Origin: Chamaecrista fasciculata | Taxonomy: Eukaryota > Streptophyta > Magnoliopsida > Fabales > Fabaceae | Assembly: GCA_003254925.1 (NCBI GenBank) | Contig: QANZ01018074.1 | Location: 285,612-349,611, forward strand | Length of the DNA stretch: 64,000 nucleotides | Direction of reading: 5' to 3' | Part shown: positions 24,608-35,670 of the stretch, one piece after another | How the letters are laid out: each line of letters begins with the position of its first letter | Position numbering within the stretch: the stretch's first letter is position 1 | Position numbers and translations under genes: made by a program | The notes under the pieces: model-generated | What the model was told of the DNA's origin: nothing | Database searches by the model: none | Seen by the model: the letters and a program-made list of their open reading frames with translations, nothing else

Positions 24608-27196
24608 ATGCATGCAAGAAATCCTCTATTATTATTGGCTTCTCAATTCTACATATTCATCTTCACTTTCTTGAAATCCCATCATCATCAAGCATGGGCA
24701 TATGAAGTGCCCATAATCTTAGGTTGCGGATTGAGTGAAAATGGTGGCAATGATACATATGGAAGAAAATGGATGCCAGATAATAAGTACTTATCTTCAT
24801 CATCATCATCAGGAAATGAATTCGCATCATTTAAAGCCTCATATCAAGACCCTTCAGTTTTATCTGAGATTCCATACATGTATGCTCGAGTTTTCACTTC
24901 AGAAGCAACTTACAAATTCCCAATTCAACCAGACAAACGATATTGGCTAAGGCTTCACTTTTATCCCTCTGTTTATGGTTCTTTTAATCCAAGTAATTCA
25001 TATTTCTCTGTTACAGCAAATGGGATCACACTTTTGAGCAATTTTAGTGCATCCATTACATGTCAAGCTTTATCTCAAGCTTATATTGATAGAGAATATT
25101 CTCTTGCGCCTTTGAACGCAACCACTCTCAATGTCACATTCAAACCCAATAATCAAGCTTTTGCTTTTGTCAATGGTATTGAGGTGATCCCAATGCCAAA
25201 TGATTTGTTTCTTGATTCAGTTATGATGGTTGGGTTTCCTGACCAAACATTGGATGCAGATAGCATGAATCTTCAAACCATGTTTAGATTAAACGTTGGT
25301 GGGCAATACATATCTCCAACACAAGATTCTGGTCTTAGTAGGATGTGGTATGATGACACACCTTATTTATATGGTGCATCATCTGGTGTTACCACAGAAG
25401 TTATGAAGAATACTACTATCAACTACCAAAGCATGCCAGGATACATTGCTCCTTTAAGTGTGTATTCTACCTCAAGATCAATGGGAACAGATAAGAATGT
25501 GAACATGGGGTATAATCTCACATGGATTTTCCAAGTTGATACAAGTTTCACATACTTGGTGAGGTTTCATTTTTGTGATTACTACTACTCCAAAGTGAAT
25601 CAAATAGTTTTTAACATCTATGTCAACAACCAAACAGCACAGGCTGAAGCTGATGTAATAGGGTGGACAGGAGCGCAAGCTGTGCCTACATACAAGGATT
25701 ATGCAGTAATTGTGCAAGAGGGAGAAACCAATGAGCAGTTATGGATTGCTTTGCATCCAGCTCCTGAAACAAAGCCTGAGTATTATGATGCAATCCTTAA
25801 TGGGATTGAGATTTTCAAGGTTAATGAGACAACCTTAGCAGGCCCAAATCCAAAGCCTTCAGATATGATGACTAAAAATCACGCGGAAGATTCACCAAGT
25901 TTTAGTAAAAAATCAAAGAACTCACACACTAAGACCATTTTTCTTAGTGCTGGAGGAGTGGCAGGTGTTGTATTAGTGGCTGCAATATGCATCGTCGCGG
26001 TGTACCAAAGGAAGAAGAGGATTCCAGGGTCAGATTCACACACTTCATGGCTTCCAATTCATGGTGGAAACTCAAATTCTAACAATAATGCACCAAAATC
26101 ACTCTCAGGGAAAAGCAATGCTGGTAGCAACATATCAGCCATGGCTCAAGGCTTGTGTCGTTACTTCTCATTGCAAGAAATCAAGCAAGCCACGAAGAAT
26201 TTCGACGAGTCAAATGTGATTGGGGTTGGAGGTTTTGGAAAAGTCTATAAGGGTGTCATTGAAAATGGGCTCATGGTGGCTATAAAAAGATCAAACCCAC
26301 AATCAGAACAAGGTGTTAATGAGTTCCAAACAGAAATTGAGATGCTTTCTAAATTAAGACACAAGCATTTGGTTTCATTGATTGGGTTTTGTGAGGAGGC
26401 TAATGAGATGTGTTTAGTTTATGATTACATGGCTCATGGCACACTTAGGGAACATCTATACAAAGGAAGCAAATACATGTCTTCTTTGTCATGGAAGCAA
26501 AGATTGGAGATATGCATTGGAGCAGCCAGGGGGCTTCATTACCTTCACACAGGGGCTAAATACACAATCATTCATAGAGATGTCAAGGCAACTAATATTC
26601 TATTAGATGAGAATTGGGTTGCTAAAGTTTCAGATTTTGGGTTATCAAAAACTGGTCCAAGCATGAGCAATGGGCATGTCAGTACAGTTGTGAAAGGTAG
26701 TTTTGGATATTTAGACCCTGAATACTTTAGAAGGCAACAATTAACTGAAAAATCTGATGTGTATTCATTTGGGGTAGTCCTATTTGAGGTCCTATGTGCT
26801 AGGCCTGTTTTGAATCCCGGCCTTTCAAAGGAACAAGTGAGTCTTGCGGATTGGGCTTTAAGTTGCAAAAGAAAAGGGACTTTAGAAGATATAATTGACC
26901 CTTTTCTCAAAGGGAAGATTCATCCTGAAAGCCTGAGCAAATTTGCAGATACTGCTGAAAAGTGTTTGAGTGATCATGGGGTTGATCGTCCATCCATGAA
27001 TGATTTGTTGTGGAATCTTGAATTTGCTCTCAACCTTCAAGAACACCCAGAATCAATGGAATCATCACAAGTTGATGAGAGTGAGTTTCAAGAAGAACAT
27101 GAAGTGAGTTTGATAGGGAATAGTGAGGAAGCAAGTCATGATGATGAGAATACTTCAGCCATCTTCTCACAGATTGTGAATCCAAAAGGGCGATGA
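24608..27196 (+). CDS. ANX: CrRLK1L receptor-like kinase, ANXUR type
   Basis: Single-exon gene, 862 residues from the first in-frame ATG at 24608; an upstream extension of the frame to 24542 would need a TTG start and was rejected. Signal peptide ~1-31 (MHARNPLLLLASQFYIFIF). A malectin-like ectodomain (~35-420) includes LRLHFYPSVYGSFN, SITCQALSQAYIDREYSLAP, AFAFVNGIEVIPMPN and NLQTMFRLNVGGQ. The transmembrane helix is ~443-466 and is followed by QRKKR. The kinase domain is intact: glycine loop GVGGFG 539-544, Lys560 in VAIK, HRD 656-658, DFG from Asp676, activation segment GSFGYLDPEYFRRQQLTEKSD. The end IFSQIVNPKGR and the juxtamembrane GSDSHTSWLPI match ANXUR1/2 better than FERONIA or THESEUS1. 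In Arabidopsis ANXURs sit in the pollen-tube plasma membrane, bind RALF4/19 peptides and keep the tube from bursting early. An intact catalytic core suggests an active kinase. Confidence 0.95.
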   Translation: MHARNPLLLLASQFYIFIFTFLKSHHHQAWAYEVPIILGCGLSENGGNDTYGRKWMPDNKYLSSSSSSGNEFASFKASYQDPSVLSEIPYMYARVFTSEATYKFPIQPDKRYWLRLHFYPSVYGSFNPSNSYFSVTANGITLLSNFSASITCQALSQAYIDREYSLAPLNATTLNVTFKPNNQAFAFVNGIEVIPMPNDLFLDSVMMVGFPDQTLDADSMNLQTMFRLNVGGQYISPTQDSGLSRMWYDDTPYLYGASSGVTTEVMKNTTINYQSMPGYIAPLSVYSTSRSMGTDKNVNMGYNLTWIFQVDTSFTYLVRFHFCDYYYSKVNQIVFNIYVNNQTAQAEADVIGWTGAQAVPTYKDYAVIVQEGETNEQLWIALHPAPETKPEYYDAILNGIEIFKVNETTLAGPNPKPSDMMTKNHAEDSPSFSKKSKNSHTKTIFLSAGGVAGVVLVAAICIVAVYQRKKRIPGSDSHTSWLPIHGGNSNSNNNAPKSLSGKSNAGSNISAMAQGLCRYFSLQEIKQATKNFDESNVIGVGGFGKVYKGVIENGLMVAIKRSNPQSEQGVNEFQTEIEMLSKLRHKHLVSLIGFCEEANEMCLVYDYMAHGTLREHLYKGSKYMSSLSWKQRLEICIGAARGLHYLHTGAKYTIIHRDVKATNILLDENWVAKVSDFGLSKTGPSMSNGHVSTVVKGSFGYLDPEYFRRQQLTEKSDVYSFGVVLFEVLCARPVLNPGLSKEQVSLADWALSCKRKGTLEDIIDPFLKGKIHPESLSKFADTAEKCLSDHGVDRPSMNDLLWNLEFALNLQEHPESMESSQVDESEFQEEHEVSLIGNSEEASHDDENTSAIFSQIVNPKGR

Positions 27197-29195
27197 AGAG
27201 AATATTTTGGATGTGATTTTAGCAAGAACGAAAGTTAAGCGGATATAGAATTTAGAGAAAATTAATTTTTTAGTCTTTCGATTTGTCTCAAATTTGTGAT
27301 TAAGTCCCTTTATATTAAAAATATACTTTTCAATCCTTGAGTTTTTTTTTTCAAATGTTGACTATTTAGTCCTTGACACGTTATTTATAAAGATTAAATA
27401 GTTGATATTTGTAAAAAAAAATATAAATAACAAACTCAAAATATATTTTTAATATTTGGGGATTATATTATAATTATGAGGTAAATTTAAAGACTAAAAA
27501 AAATTTTTTTCTCTAAAATATACTTAGCGTTGCTTCATAATGTACTACTTGCTTCTTTTTTTTTTTATAATAATAATATACTACTTACTTATTATTGCCA
27601 TATATTGGGTTTCTTGCGTTTGATCAATCATTTGTCTTGTTGGCCTACAAATATAGATACATCTAATTAATATTTTATAGTTGATCGGTTTTGCTTCTAA
27701 TAGATTATGCACATTAGTACACAATATGTATTGTCCATAATTACGTGTAGACAGCCATAGTGATGCTTCATACAATTATAGAAAACCACCATATAATATT
27801 TTCATTTTTGTTATACTACTTACTACTTAGCCCCAAATTAACCCCTTTTTTATTTTTAAAATGTTAAAAGAAAGAATTTACTAAGTTGGGATTTGGGAAG
27901 ATGTTTTGAAATAATTAAATATGTGGATGACAATATCAACAAATTACTAGTTGAGTATAGTTTTTATTTATTATTTTAGCAATTAATTTAATATAAGTAT
28001 TTACTTTGATAAATATTAAACCAAATATATACATAATTAAATCAAATCAATAAAACATTCATTATTCAATATTTGTTAGATTATAACAAGGTAAAAATAT
28101 TATTTTAGTCCTTGAATTATAAAATAAATTTCACTTTGGTCCTAAAAGTATATTTTCTTCCATTGTGGTTATCAAAGTTTTGCTATTGTTCTAGTATTGG
28201 TTCAAAATGTGATTTGCCCATGCTCTGCTTGTTCGACTCATTATGTACGTACACTGATGCCAAGAAAAAAAGAAGGGATATTGTCTTTCTTTATCTCATG
28301 CTCAAGCAATTCGCAACCCTTGAACATGATTCATTTCTTGAAGTCAATGTTGTTGTTGGCACCATTCATCTTCCTCATTGAGCCAAACAATGGTCAAACG
28401 AAAAGAGAAAGGCTATGGGGGAGAGAAATGAAGAAGGGAAGAAAAACCAACAAACAAAAATAAAATTGTTCGTGCTGGCCATTTTTTCTAAAATGTCAAA
28501 TTAAAGTTAATAGTTAAATTGTGATGGGGTTATCTTTCAGACTATGAAAACATAATGATAATTTGGTGACTACAGTAGAACAAAAAAATATTTTTAAAAC
28601 CAAAATAATTATAATTGTAATCATGGTTGCAAATTGTGATATGCAACTGCAATTGTAGCATCAATATTGTTGGTTTTGGTGGTTGTTGCAACAACCACAA
28701 CTGCAATTTGCAACTTTGATTGTACCATATGATTAACTTTGGTTTTTATATCTCAAATCAAAGTTGCTTTGCTAAGGCCGACAATTTGAGCGGGTATTGA
28801 AGATACTCGTCCGAAATCACCTATAAAAAAATATTTGATATTGTTAGATATCAAATATTGAATATGGTACTGATAGTAAAAATAAAAAAAATATCAGATA
28901 TCAAGTGGATACGAATATTGTTTCAACTATCTGATATTCATCTTAAATGAATAATAGTTATGGTATTTAGTATCTGAAACCTTATAATATAAATATTTTA
29001 TTACTTTTTATTATATTTTTAATTATTTTATTTTAATTAACGGATATTGGGTATCAGATATTTTCTCTCCATTTTTCCACACCAATGGGTGAACCATAGT
29101 AATGAAACCCTAATAGTCATATCTTGTTCTTCCAAAGCAAATAATGAGAGAGATTACTGACTTCTCCACAACATCGATCTTTCCCCTTCTTTTTA
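27197..29195. other. Intergenic DNA downstream of the ANXUR-like gene
   Basis: Starts with the kinase 3' UTR. About 27256-27517 is a palindromic foldback (ends tagagaaaatt / ctct mirrored) without a checked duplication. 28100-28640 has one more decayed arm (ttttagtccttgaatta). 28780-29070 has repeated ggatat/atcagatat motifs like a decayed hAT MITE. No gene found. Confidence 0.45.
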
Positions 29196-29204
29196 TTTAT
29201 TTAT

Positions 29205-29437
29205 GGCAAAAGAATTGTTGGTACCCCTAACGTTTGAGGTCATTTTCAGTTATACCCTCAACGTTATTTTTTTTGTCAATTATACCCCAACGTTTCATTT
29301 TTTTATTCAATTATACCCCCAATAAGGAGATATAATTGACTTAAATATGAAACATTAAGGGTATAATTGATAAAAAAAAGTTAAGGGTATAACTGAAAAT
29401 AATCCCAAACATTTGGAGTACCAATAATATTTTTGTC
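29205..29437. mobile_element. Mutator-type foldback MITE, 233 bp
   Basis: Palindromic arms (ggcaaaag...ggtacccctaacgttt, mirrored by aaacatttggagtacc...tttttgtc) are flanked by 9-bp tttatttat at 29196-29204 and 29438-29446. The flank is low complexity, so the duplication is weaker evidence here. Confidence 0.65.
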
Positions 29438-29987
29438 TTTATTTATTTATTTATTATTAACTCCTCCATATTACCAATCTCCCCCTTTCTTCTTTCTTTC
29501 TTTCTCTATCTCTTTATTCTGTTTCTTTATTTATTGCCAACTCCAAGACCAATTTCTCTCATTTTTTTCTTTAATATTTTTATTTGGTTTATTATTCCCC
29601 CTTATAGAGAATATGTTTTTTTTTTTTTGCTTTCCTTATTTTTTCCCTTTTCATAGAAATTTTTGGATGTGTACAGGGACAGAGCTAGAAATTGCTCATA
29701 GGGGTCATTTGTTCCATGTAATAATTATATATTAAAGAATATTTAATTAATACTATATATAAATAAAATATGTATGTAAAATATGTAATTAATTTATAAT
29801 ATGAGATAAAAAAAATTGAAATATATGATATTTTGAAGTTTAATAAATGAAATATTCATATAAAAGGGACCAGATTGAAAAGAAATAAACATGTGAGGGA
29901 ACAGAATTTAATTTTAGCCATAAAAAAAAAAGTGAAGTTCAAATTATGGGAGTTAGCAGCGGTGAGAATCGAACCCTTGCCAAAGGG

Positions 29988-30225
29988 NNNNNNNNNNNNN
30001 NNNNNNNNNNNNNNNNNNNNNNNNNNNNNNNNNNNNNNNNNNNNNNNNNNNNNNNNNNNNNNNNNNNNNNNNNNNNNNNNNNNNNNNNNNNNNNNNNNNN
30101 NNNNNNNNNNNNNNNNNNNNNNNNNNNNNNNNNNNNNNNNNNNNNNNNNNNNNNNNNNNNNNNNNNNNNNNNNNNNNNNNNNNNNNNNNNNNNNNNNNNN
30201 NNNNNNNNNNNNNNNNNNNNNNNNN
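29988..30225. other. Assembly gap (238 N)
   Basis: A run of N. The true length may differ. Confidence 0.99.
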
Positions 30226-30468
30226 AGATATGTGTAAAAAAAGTTCACATCTTGATCAATAAACATGATCTAACGACTGGGAGGACGATTACTTTTGCAA
30301 TCACCCTCCCTAATTCCCTATATCATTGCCCAATAAAAAAACCCATACTATACCATAAGAAAAAAATGACACCCCATATCTCTCATGATTTGAATTTTAC
30401 ACCGTAGATAGGCCTTGATTCAAAGGATCATATTTAAACAAAATAAATGTTGTCGATCTACGTGACAA
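30226..30468. repeat. Near-identical duplicate, copy 1 (inside the hAT element)
   Basis: Matches 30941-31182 with about three differences over 243 bp (one C/T, one A indel, gatctacg against gatccacg). It starts at the edge of the gap, so its left limit is unknown. Confidence 0.9.
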
Positions 30469-30518
30469 GGGGGGTCATGGCCCCAACTGGCTCCCCTAGC
30501 TCCGTCCCTGGATGTGTA

Positions 30519-32440
30519 GACAACTCTTGACAAATGTAAAATAATAGAAAATCTTTTTTTTCGAGGAGCTCTTCAAGTCTTGATCCTATCAAATCAAAGG
30601 AGTAAATGTGGACCTGATTTTCTCCTAGCTTTGTTAGTTTATATGTGTGGTTTGTAGTTTTTTTTATAATATTAATATATATTTTTTCTCTTCGTAGAGT
30701 TGTAACAATATGACCTAATCTATTTTCTTTTACTTTCTTCTGCAAAAAAAAAATGTTTATCTATGAAGTATGTGTTTATTTAAATATAACTTGTAATTTT
30801 AACATATAATAACTTTAGTGATGTAGCCTTTGTGTTTTACCTATTCTCAATGAACTTTTTTAATAAAAAGGCAAACATACAAAGAGAACGGTTGTAAAAA
30901 AACTACCTTTTAAGTCATTGGATCATGTTTATTTTTCTCAAGATATGTGTAAAAAAAGTTCACATCTTGATCAATAAACATGATCTAACGACTGGGAGGA
31001 CGATTACTTTTGCAATCACCCTCCCTAATTCCCTATATCATTGTCCAATAAAAAACCCATACTATACCATAAGAAAAAAATGACACCCCATATCTCTCAT
31101 GATTTGAATTTTACACCGTAGATAGGCCTTGATTCAAAGGATCATATTTAAACAAAATAAATGTTGTCGATCCACGTGACAACGCTTTACCATAAAAAAA
31201 AAAGAATTTGTATCTTCGAGAATTGAATTCTACACCGTAGATTAACTTTGATCCAAAAGACTATATTTAAGCCTAAAAAATGTTGTCGATCCACGTGACA
31301 ACACTTTCAACCAATTAGTTTGTGCTTTGCTTTATTATCCCTTTTCCCATTCTATTCAGCGAACCCTAGTAATGGAACTCTAACATCTGTGGCATCTTCT
31401 TTTAAAGCGAACAAGGTGAGAGACTATTGCCATCCCTTATAACACTAGTCTCTCCCCCTCTCTTATATTCCTTTTCCGAATGATTTGTTCTCTATTATGC
31501 TAGAGAATGTTTATTCTTCATTCTCCTTCATATTTTAGTTTTCCAGAGGAGTTTTGTTTAGGCAATGGATCCTCTGCTATATTTTTTTATGGTGTTGTCC
31601 TTGCTATCCACAGATCTCAATCGTCCACTATATCCAAAGCTTTATCTTGTGTCACATGTCCTACCTTTTTTTATTTGTTTGCAAAGGATTTTTTTTCCAC
31701 TCAGACTTGCGTTTTCCCCATTTGCAATTCAAACTTCAACATTTCTTCATTATCGTCACGTTTGCCATCATTTGTAAACACAAATAAAAAAAGTGTAAGA
31801 CATGTGGCACAAAATAAGTCTTTAGATATAATAGACGATTGAGATCCCTAGACAGCAGAGACAACACATTAAAATACAGCTAAGTATCTATTGCTTTTGT
31901 TTAGACATGTGAATAACATTTTCCATATCTACATTAACAAAGATCTTTTTTTTAATAGTAAGAATCATTCAAGTTTCAATCTTATGGGACCAAGAGAACA
32001 AATGTGAAGGTGATATTCTCTTATCTTTGTTAGTTTATGTGCTGTTTATAATATTTCGGTTAAGAGTATGCTTTCAGATTATACGTGCTATTAATGGCAT
32101 GGAAGTTTAATTTCTAAAGTGCTTGCGTGGGTACATGAGTTAAAGTTTTCCTCCTCTTTAATCTAAATTGTGGAAATATTAGTATATATTTTATCTTGAT
32201 CTAGATTTGTTTATCTATAGAATGAATATCTATTTATATATGTAAGAACTCTACTAGTATAACTTTTATTATCAATGGTTTTTTCTTTTTGGCCTGATAT
32301 TTTCAATGAATTTTTCTTCAAAAAAATAAAAAGAAAAAGAAACCCATGTCATACTCCCAGAATCCACCCCTCTCAAGACTTGAATTCTGCACCGTAGATA
32401 AACCTCAATCGAAAGGCCCTTATTCAAAGATAGGAAATGC
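30519..32440. repeat. Old tandem segmental duplication upstream of histone H1
   Basis: Blocks recur in order and orientation: 29088-29185 resembles 31360-31455; 30520-30660 resembles 31930-32060; 30745-30860 resembles 32205-32320; and the module at 30941-31182 resembles 31195-31320 and 32340-32470. So the DNA from about 29088 to 31200 and that from about 31350 to 32480 are diverged copies of one upstream unit, the first interrupted by the foldback and the hAT element. No ORF in it is conserved between copies. Confidence 0.7.
30941..31182. repeat. Near-identical duplicate, copy 2 (host position)
   Basis: Same 242-bp sequence as 30226-30468. It ends at gatccacgtgacaac, a decayed form of the H1 promoter module. 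Confidence 0.9.
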
Positions 32441-32444
32441 TGTC

Positions 32445-32452
32445 GATCCGCG
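32445..32452 (-). promoter_or_regulatory. Plant histone octamer motif (CGCGGATC) of the H1 promoter
   Basis: The plus strand reads GATCCGCG, the exact reverse complement of the octamer CGCGGATC known from plant histone promoters, where it supports S-phase/meristem expression. It lies about 58 bp upstream of the TATA box. Related, imperfect copies GATCCACG occur at 31169-31176 and 31288-31295, and GATCTACG at 30455-30462. Confidence 0.7.
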
Positions 32453-32509
32453 TGACAACTTTTCCACCAATTAGCTAGCGCCCAGCTTTTCCCTCACCCT
32501 TCCTCTATC

Positions 32510-32516
32510 TATAAAA
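32510..32516 (+). promoter_or_regulatory. TATA box of histone H1
   Basis: TATAAAA, 77 bp before the ATG and downstream of the octamer. Spacing fits a start of transcription near 32540-32550. Confidence 0.7.
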
Positions 32517-32592
32517 TCTAACAGTTTCTCCTTCCTGAGTATCAATCAAAATTCAAACATCACTTTCACTTTTACATTCTTGAAGTTTCACT

Positions 32593-33263
32593 ATGGCCGT
32601 CTCAACGCAGCCCAAGCCTAAGAAGTCGTCGGCGCCGAAGAAAGCCAAGTCTTCGCCGTCGCATCCTCCCTTCGCCGAGGTATTTCGTCGATTCTTCTTC
32701 TCTTTTGTTTCTGGTTTTGCGCATTATCTATATGTTGATTTTCGATTCGATGTGTTTAATTTGTTTTGCTGGAATTGTAGATGATCGCCGACGCCATTGC
32801 TAGTCTGAAGGAGAGAACCGGTTCGAGCCAGTACGCCATCACTAAATTTCTCGAGGAGAAGCACAAAGATTTGCCTCCAACTTTCAGGAAGCTTTTGCTG
32901 TACTATTTGAAGAAGTCCGTGGCCGCTGGAAAGCTCGTTAAGGTCAAGAATTCCTTCAAGCTCCCGCCGGTTCGATCGGCTCCTACTACTAAGAAGCCGG
33001 TCGACACCAAACTGGAAAAAGCAACCGCAAAGGCTGAGAAAAAAGCTCCGGCGAAAGCTAAGGGAACTGTTAAACCTAAAGCTGCCGCGACGAAGCCTAA
33101 AACTGGTGCTAAGGCGGCGGCGAAGCCAGCAAAGACTGCTAAGACGGCGACAAAGACCTCTGTGGGGAAGAAGGTGCTGAAGGCGGCTAAGAGTGTGAAG
33201 AAACCGAAAAGTGTGAAGTCGCCGATGAAGAAGAAAGCTCCAGCGAAGAAGGCTAAGAAGTAA
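32593..33263 (+). CDS. Linker histone H1 (short plant type)
   Basis: Two exons, 32593-32679 and 32781-33263, joined GT-AG in phase 0, giving 189 residues. A short N tail (MAVSTQPKPKKSSAPKKAK) leads into the winged-helix globular domain at ~24-95 (PPFAEMIADAIASLKER, GSSQYAITKFLEEKHKDLP, LLYYLKKSVAAGKLVKVK). The C-terminal tail is almost only Lys, Ala, Pro, Thr and Ser with KPK and AAKP/PAK motifs. It binds linker DNA at the nucleosome exit and compacts chromatin. The length and short N tail resemble the small, stress-inducible H1 subtype (H1.3-like) more than the main H1.1/H1.2, but this is only an inference. The promoter has a TATA box and a histone octamer. It converges with the NFD4-like gene, 237 bp apart. 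Confidence 0.95.
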
Positions 33264-33500
33264 AAGTAGAGTGTTATGTTTGTTTGTAGGTTTTGTTCAT
33301 TAGAATTGGTTTGAGACTTAGGTGTGTAAATTGGTTTGTTAGAATTGAAAGGAGTATAGTTGGTTTAGAAAGCTATAGTAGTACTGTTTGTTTCCTTCTT
33401 GATTCCTAGTTGAACCCAAATTCATCATAAACACAGTATCGTATTTTATTCTGACATTAATCACTAGCATATTCAACACAGCCTTACAATTTATTATTCA

Positions 33501-35670
33501 TTACTTCAAAGAATGTCGCAGTCTTCTGATCACAACCTGCTTGTAGAATCTTTTAGTCTTTAAGTACAAACCCAGACCAACCAAAAATGCCACTGTAGCC
33601 ACACCTGCTAGAATCAGAAAAGATGTCATGAAACAGTGTCTTCCAAAGCATGAGTTATTTTCCTCATTGGCTTCCTTATCATAAAAATATCCCACAACTC
33701 TCACTGATAGTATGTAAGATCCTAGTGGACTTGCTGCAGCAATGCTGTTGAAAATTGTACCCATATGCTTCACACCAAATATCTCAGACGATATTGTGGG
33801 CATCAAGCACCAATGTGCACCATAACTTATACCCACCAAAACAGGACCCACATATAGATTTCCTCGGAAACCAGAGGCTACGATTACAAGGCCAAGAATC
33901 ATAATCCCTAGAGTTGTAGCCATTACCACAGGCCTTGGCCAACCTTTTCTGTGCATTAAGTAATCAGATATATAGCCTCCCCCAAAGCGGCCAAGAAAAT
34001 TCCACATACTCCATAGTGAAACCAAATTATCAATCTCTGCATTACTATAGCCTAGAGATTGTCCAATTTGGCTCATATTGTTAATTGTCACAAGCCCAGA
34101 GCCTAACCCAGAAATCATGGCTATGAACAACATCCAAAACTCAAACGTACAAATTGCTTGAAAGATATTCATTTCTTCTGCATTAGGTAACATGTCATCT
34201 GAAGTTGCCTCTATGTGTGACAGCTCCTCATGTTGTTCTTCCATATGGTCCCCAATTAACTTGGGGGTGTTTGATAAAAGAGGGCTTCTCTCAATTGTTT
34301 TGCGTGAGTCTTCCCAGTGGGCTTTGGCAGCAATCCAAAAAGGTAGTGTCAGAAGAAACATAAGGATCACAAATGAGAAAATGCGTGCCCAGGATGGGAA
34401 GATGAGGAAATTTTGTAGAAGTATTATGAGCATGAGATAAGCGACAATAATGATAGTGACCACAGAGAAACCATTCAGTTGCTTCTTGTAGTCCCCATCG
34501 TGCACTTCATATATTCTCACCAGAAACATAAAGGATATGGTGATGAAGGTGGGCAGGCAAGCAAGCATTAGGAGGAAGGTGGCTGGGTCACCATTAGCAA
34601 ATGTGAGGTACAGTTGGATCAGGATTGCTCCACTAAGTCCAAGAAAGCCCTGGATATAAATGGAAGAAAGCCAGGATTAAATCCATGCCATAAATATAAC
34701 AAAGAAGAAAATTAAGGACTTCACCACGTTCACTTCTTTAACTTGTTTCATTCGGTGATATACGAATGAAACACTGCGTTTCATTTTTCCAATTCAATCT
34801 GTTTGTCTCACAGAGGAATCAATTCAATCTGTTTGTCTCACAATTACAGAGAAAGTGCAGAGGAATCAAATTCAGAATATCATTTACAGATAACGTATAT
34901 CATCAACAAAAGCACTGAGGAATGAGAAATACTCATAGAAATATTCACAATAACCAGTAAATCAAGAAATGTGAATCATACAAGCTGATTCAACAAAGTT
35001 AGAGGTGAGAAGTTCAACTAGAGAAAAACTGATAATCCAAGAAGAAACAATTTCAGCTAAAAACCTTGGTTCCACTAAACACTAACTAACAACAAGAAGA
35101 AAATCTCAACGTGGAGCCCAGAAAAGTCCAATTCAATAATCTGAGATTAGCATTCAACAAAAACAAAAACATAGAGACGAAGAAGAAAGAAACCTTCATG
35201 ATGCCGACAATAGTCCCACTATACTCAGGGAAATTGCGCAAGCTAGTGACGACATTGGTAGTGTTCAAGAAAGTCTGGCCGGTGGCGCCAAGCCAGGCGA
35301 AGAAGCAGACGGCGGCGACGTGCGGCCGGCCGATGAGCCCCTTGACGGCGGCCCAGAGGAAGATAAAACCGGCGAATAACTGAACCGCTCCGACGACGTG
35401 ACACAACCATGGACCGCCGGCGCCGAACGACCTCCGTTTGGAGGAGGAGGAAGCGTAGGGCGTGACGGCGGAGTAGAGCAAGCCGGCGAGAATGCCGAAG
35501 TTAGCTCCGATGTCTTTGAAAACAGAGACGGTGTCGAGAGTGGATTGATCGTAACCCTGAGAGGATTTGAGAAGTGGAGAGTAGATGCTGAAGGTGTACG
35601 ATGCGCCGCAGCTCCACTGGATCCAGATGCTCGCGCCGGCGGCAACCCACCGATTCGTTACCCACTCCAT
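33501..35670 (-). CDS. NFD4-like (nodulin-like) major facilitator superfamily protein
   Basis: Two exons, 35194-35670 and 33501-34649; the intron is GT-AG, phase 0; 541 residues. The start MEWVTNRWVAAGASIWIQWSCGASYTFSIYS is the conserved nodulin-like domain opening. LGATGQTFLNTTNVVTSLRNFPEYSGTIVG is a family hallmark. About twelve hydrophobic segments are split by a hydrophilic loop (~265-315: ERSPLLSNTPK...EEQHEELSHIEATSDD). The second half has EEMNIFQAICTFEFWMLF, GRFGGGYISDYLMHRKGWPRP and GISYGAHWCLMPTISSEIFG. Plant members are membrane transporters of mostly unknown substrate; Arabidopsis NFD4 was named for defective karyogamy. The first exon is clearly more GC-rich than its surroundings, as often in plant 5' exons. 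Confidence 0.93.

Larger units (their letters stand above)
29674..30510. mobile_element. hAT-type non-autonomous element containing the assembly gap
   Basis: Terminal inverted repeats cagggacagagctag / ctagctccgtccctg are flanked by the exact 8-bp duplication gatgtgta at 29666-29673 and 30511-30518: a textbook hAT insertion. The left part is AT-rich. The middle is unread (N). The right part, 30226-30468, is a near-identical copy of flanking DNA at 30941-31182, leaving only about 42 bp of hAT sequence at the right end. Confidence 0.85.

Noticed and set aside
29856-30407. Frames spanning the N gap
   Set aside because: Most residues are unknown; no meaning can be read.
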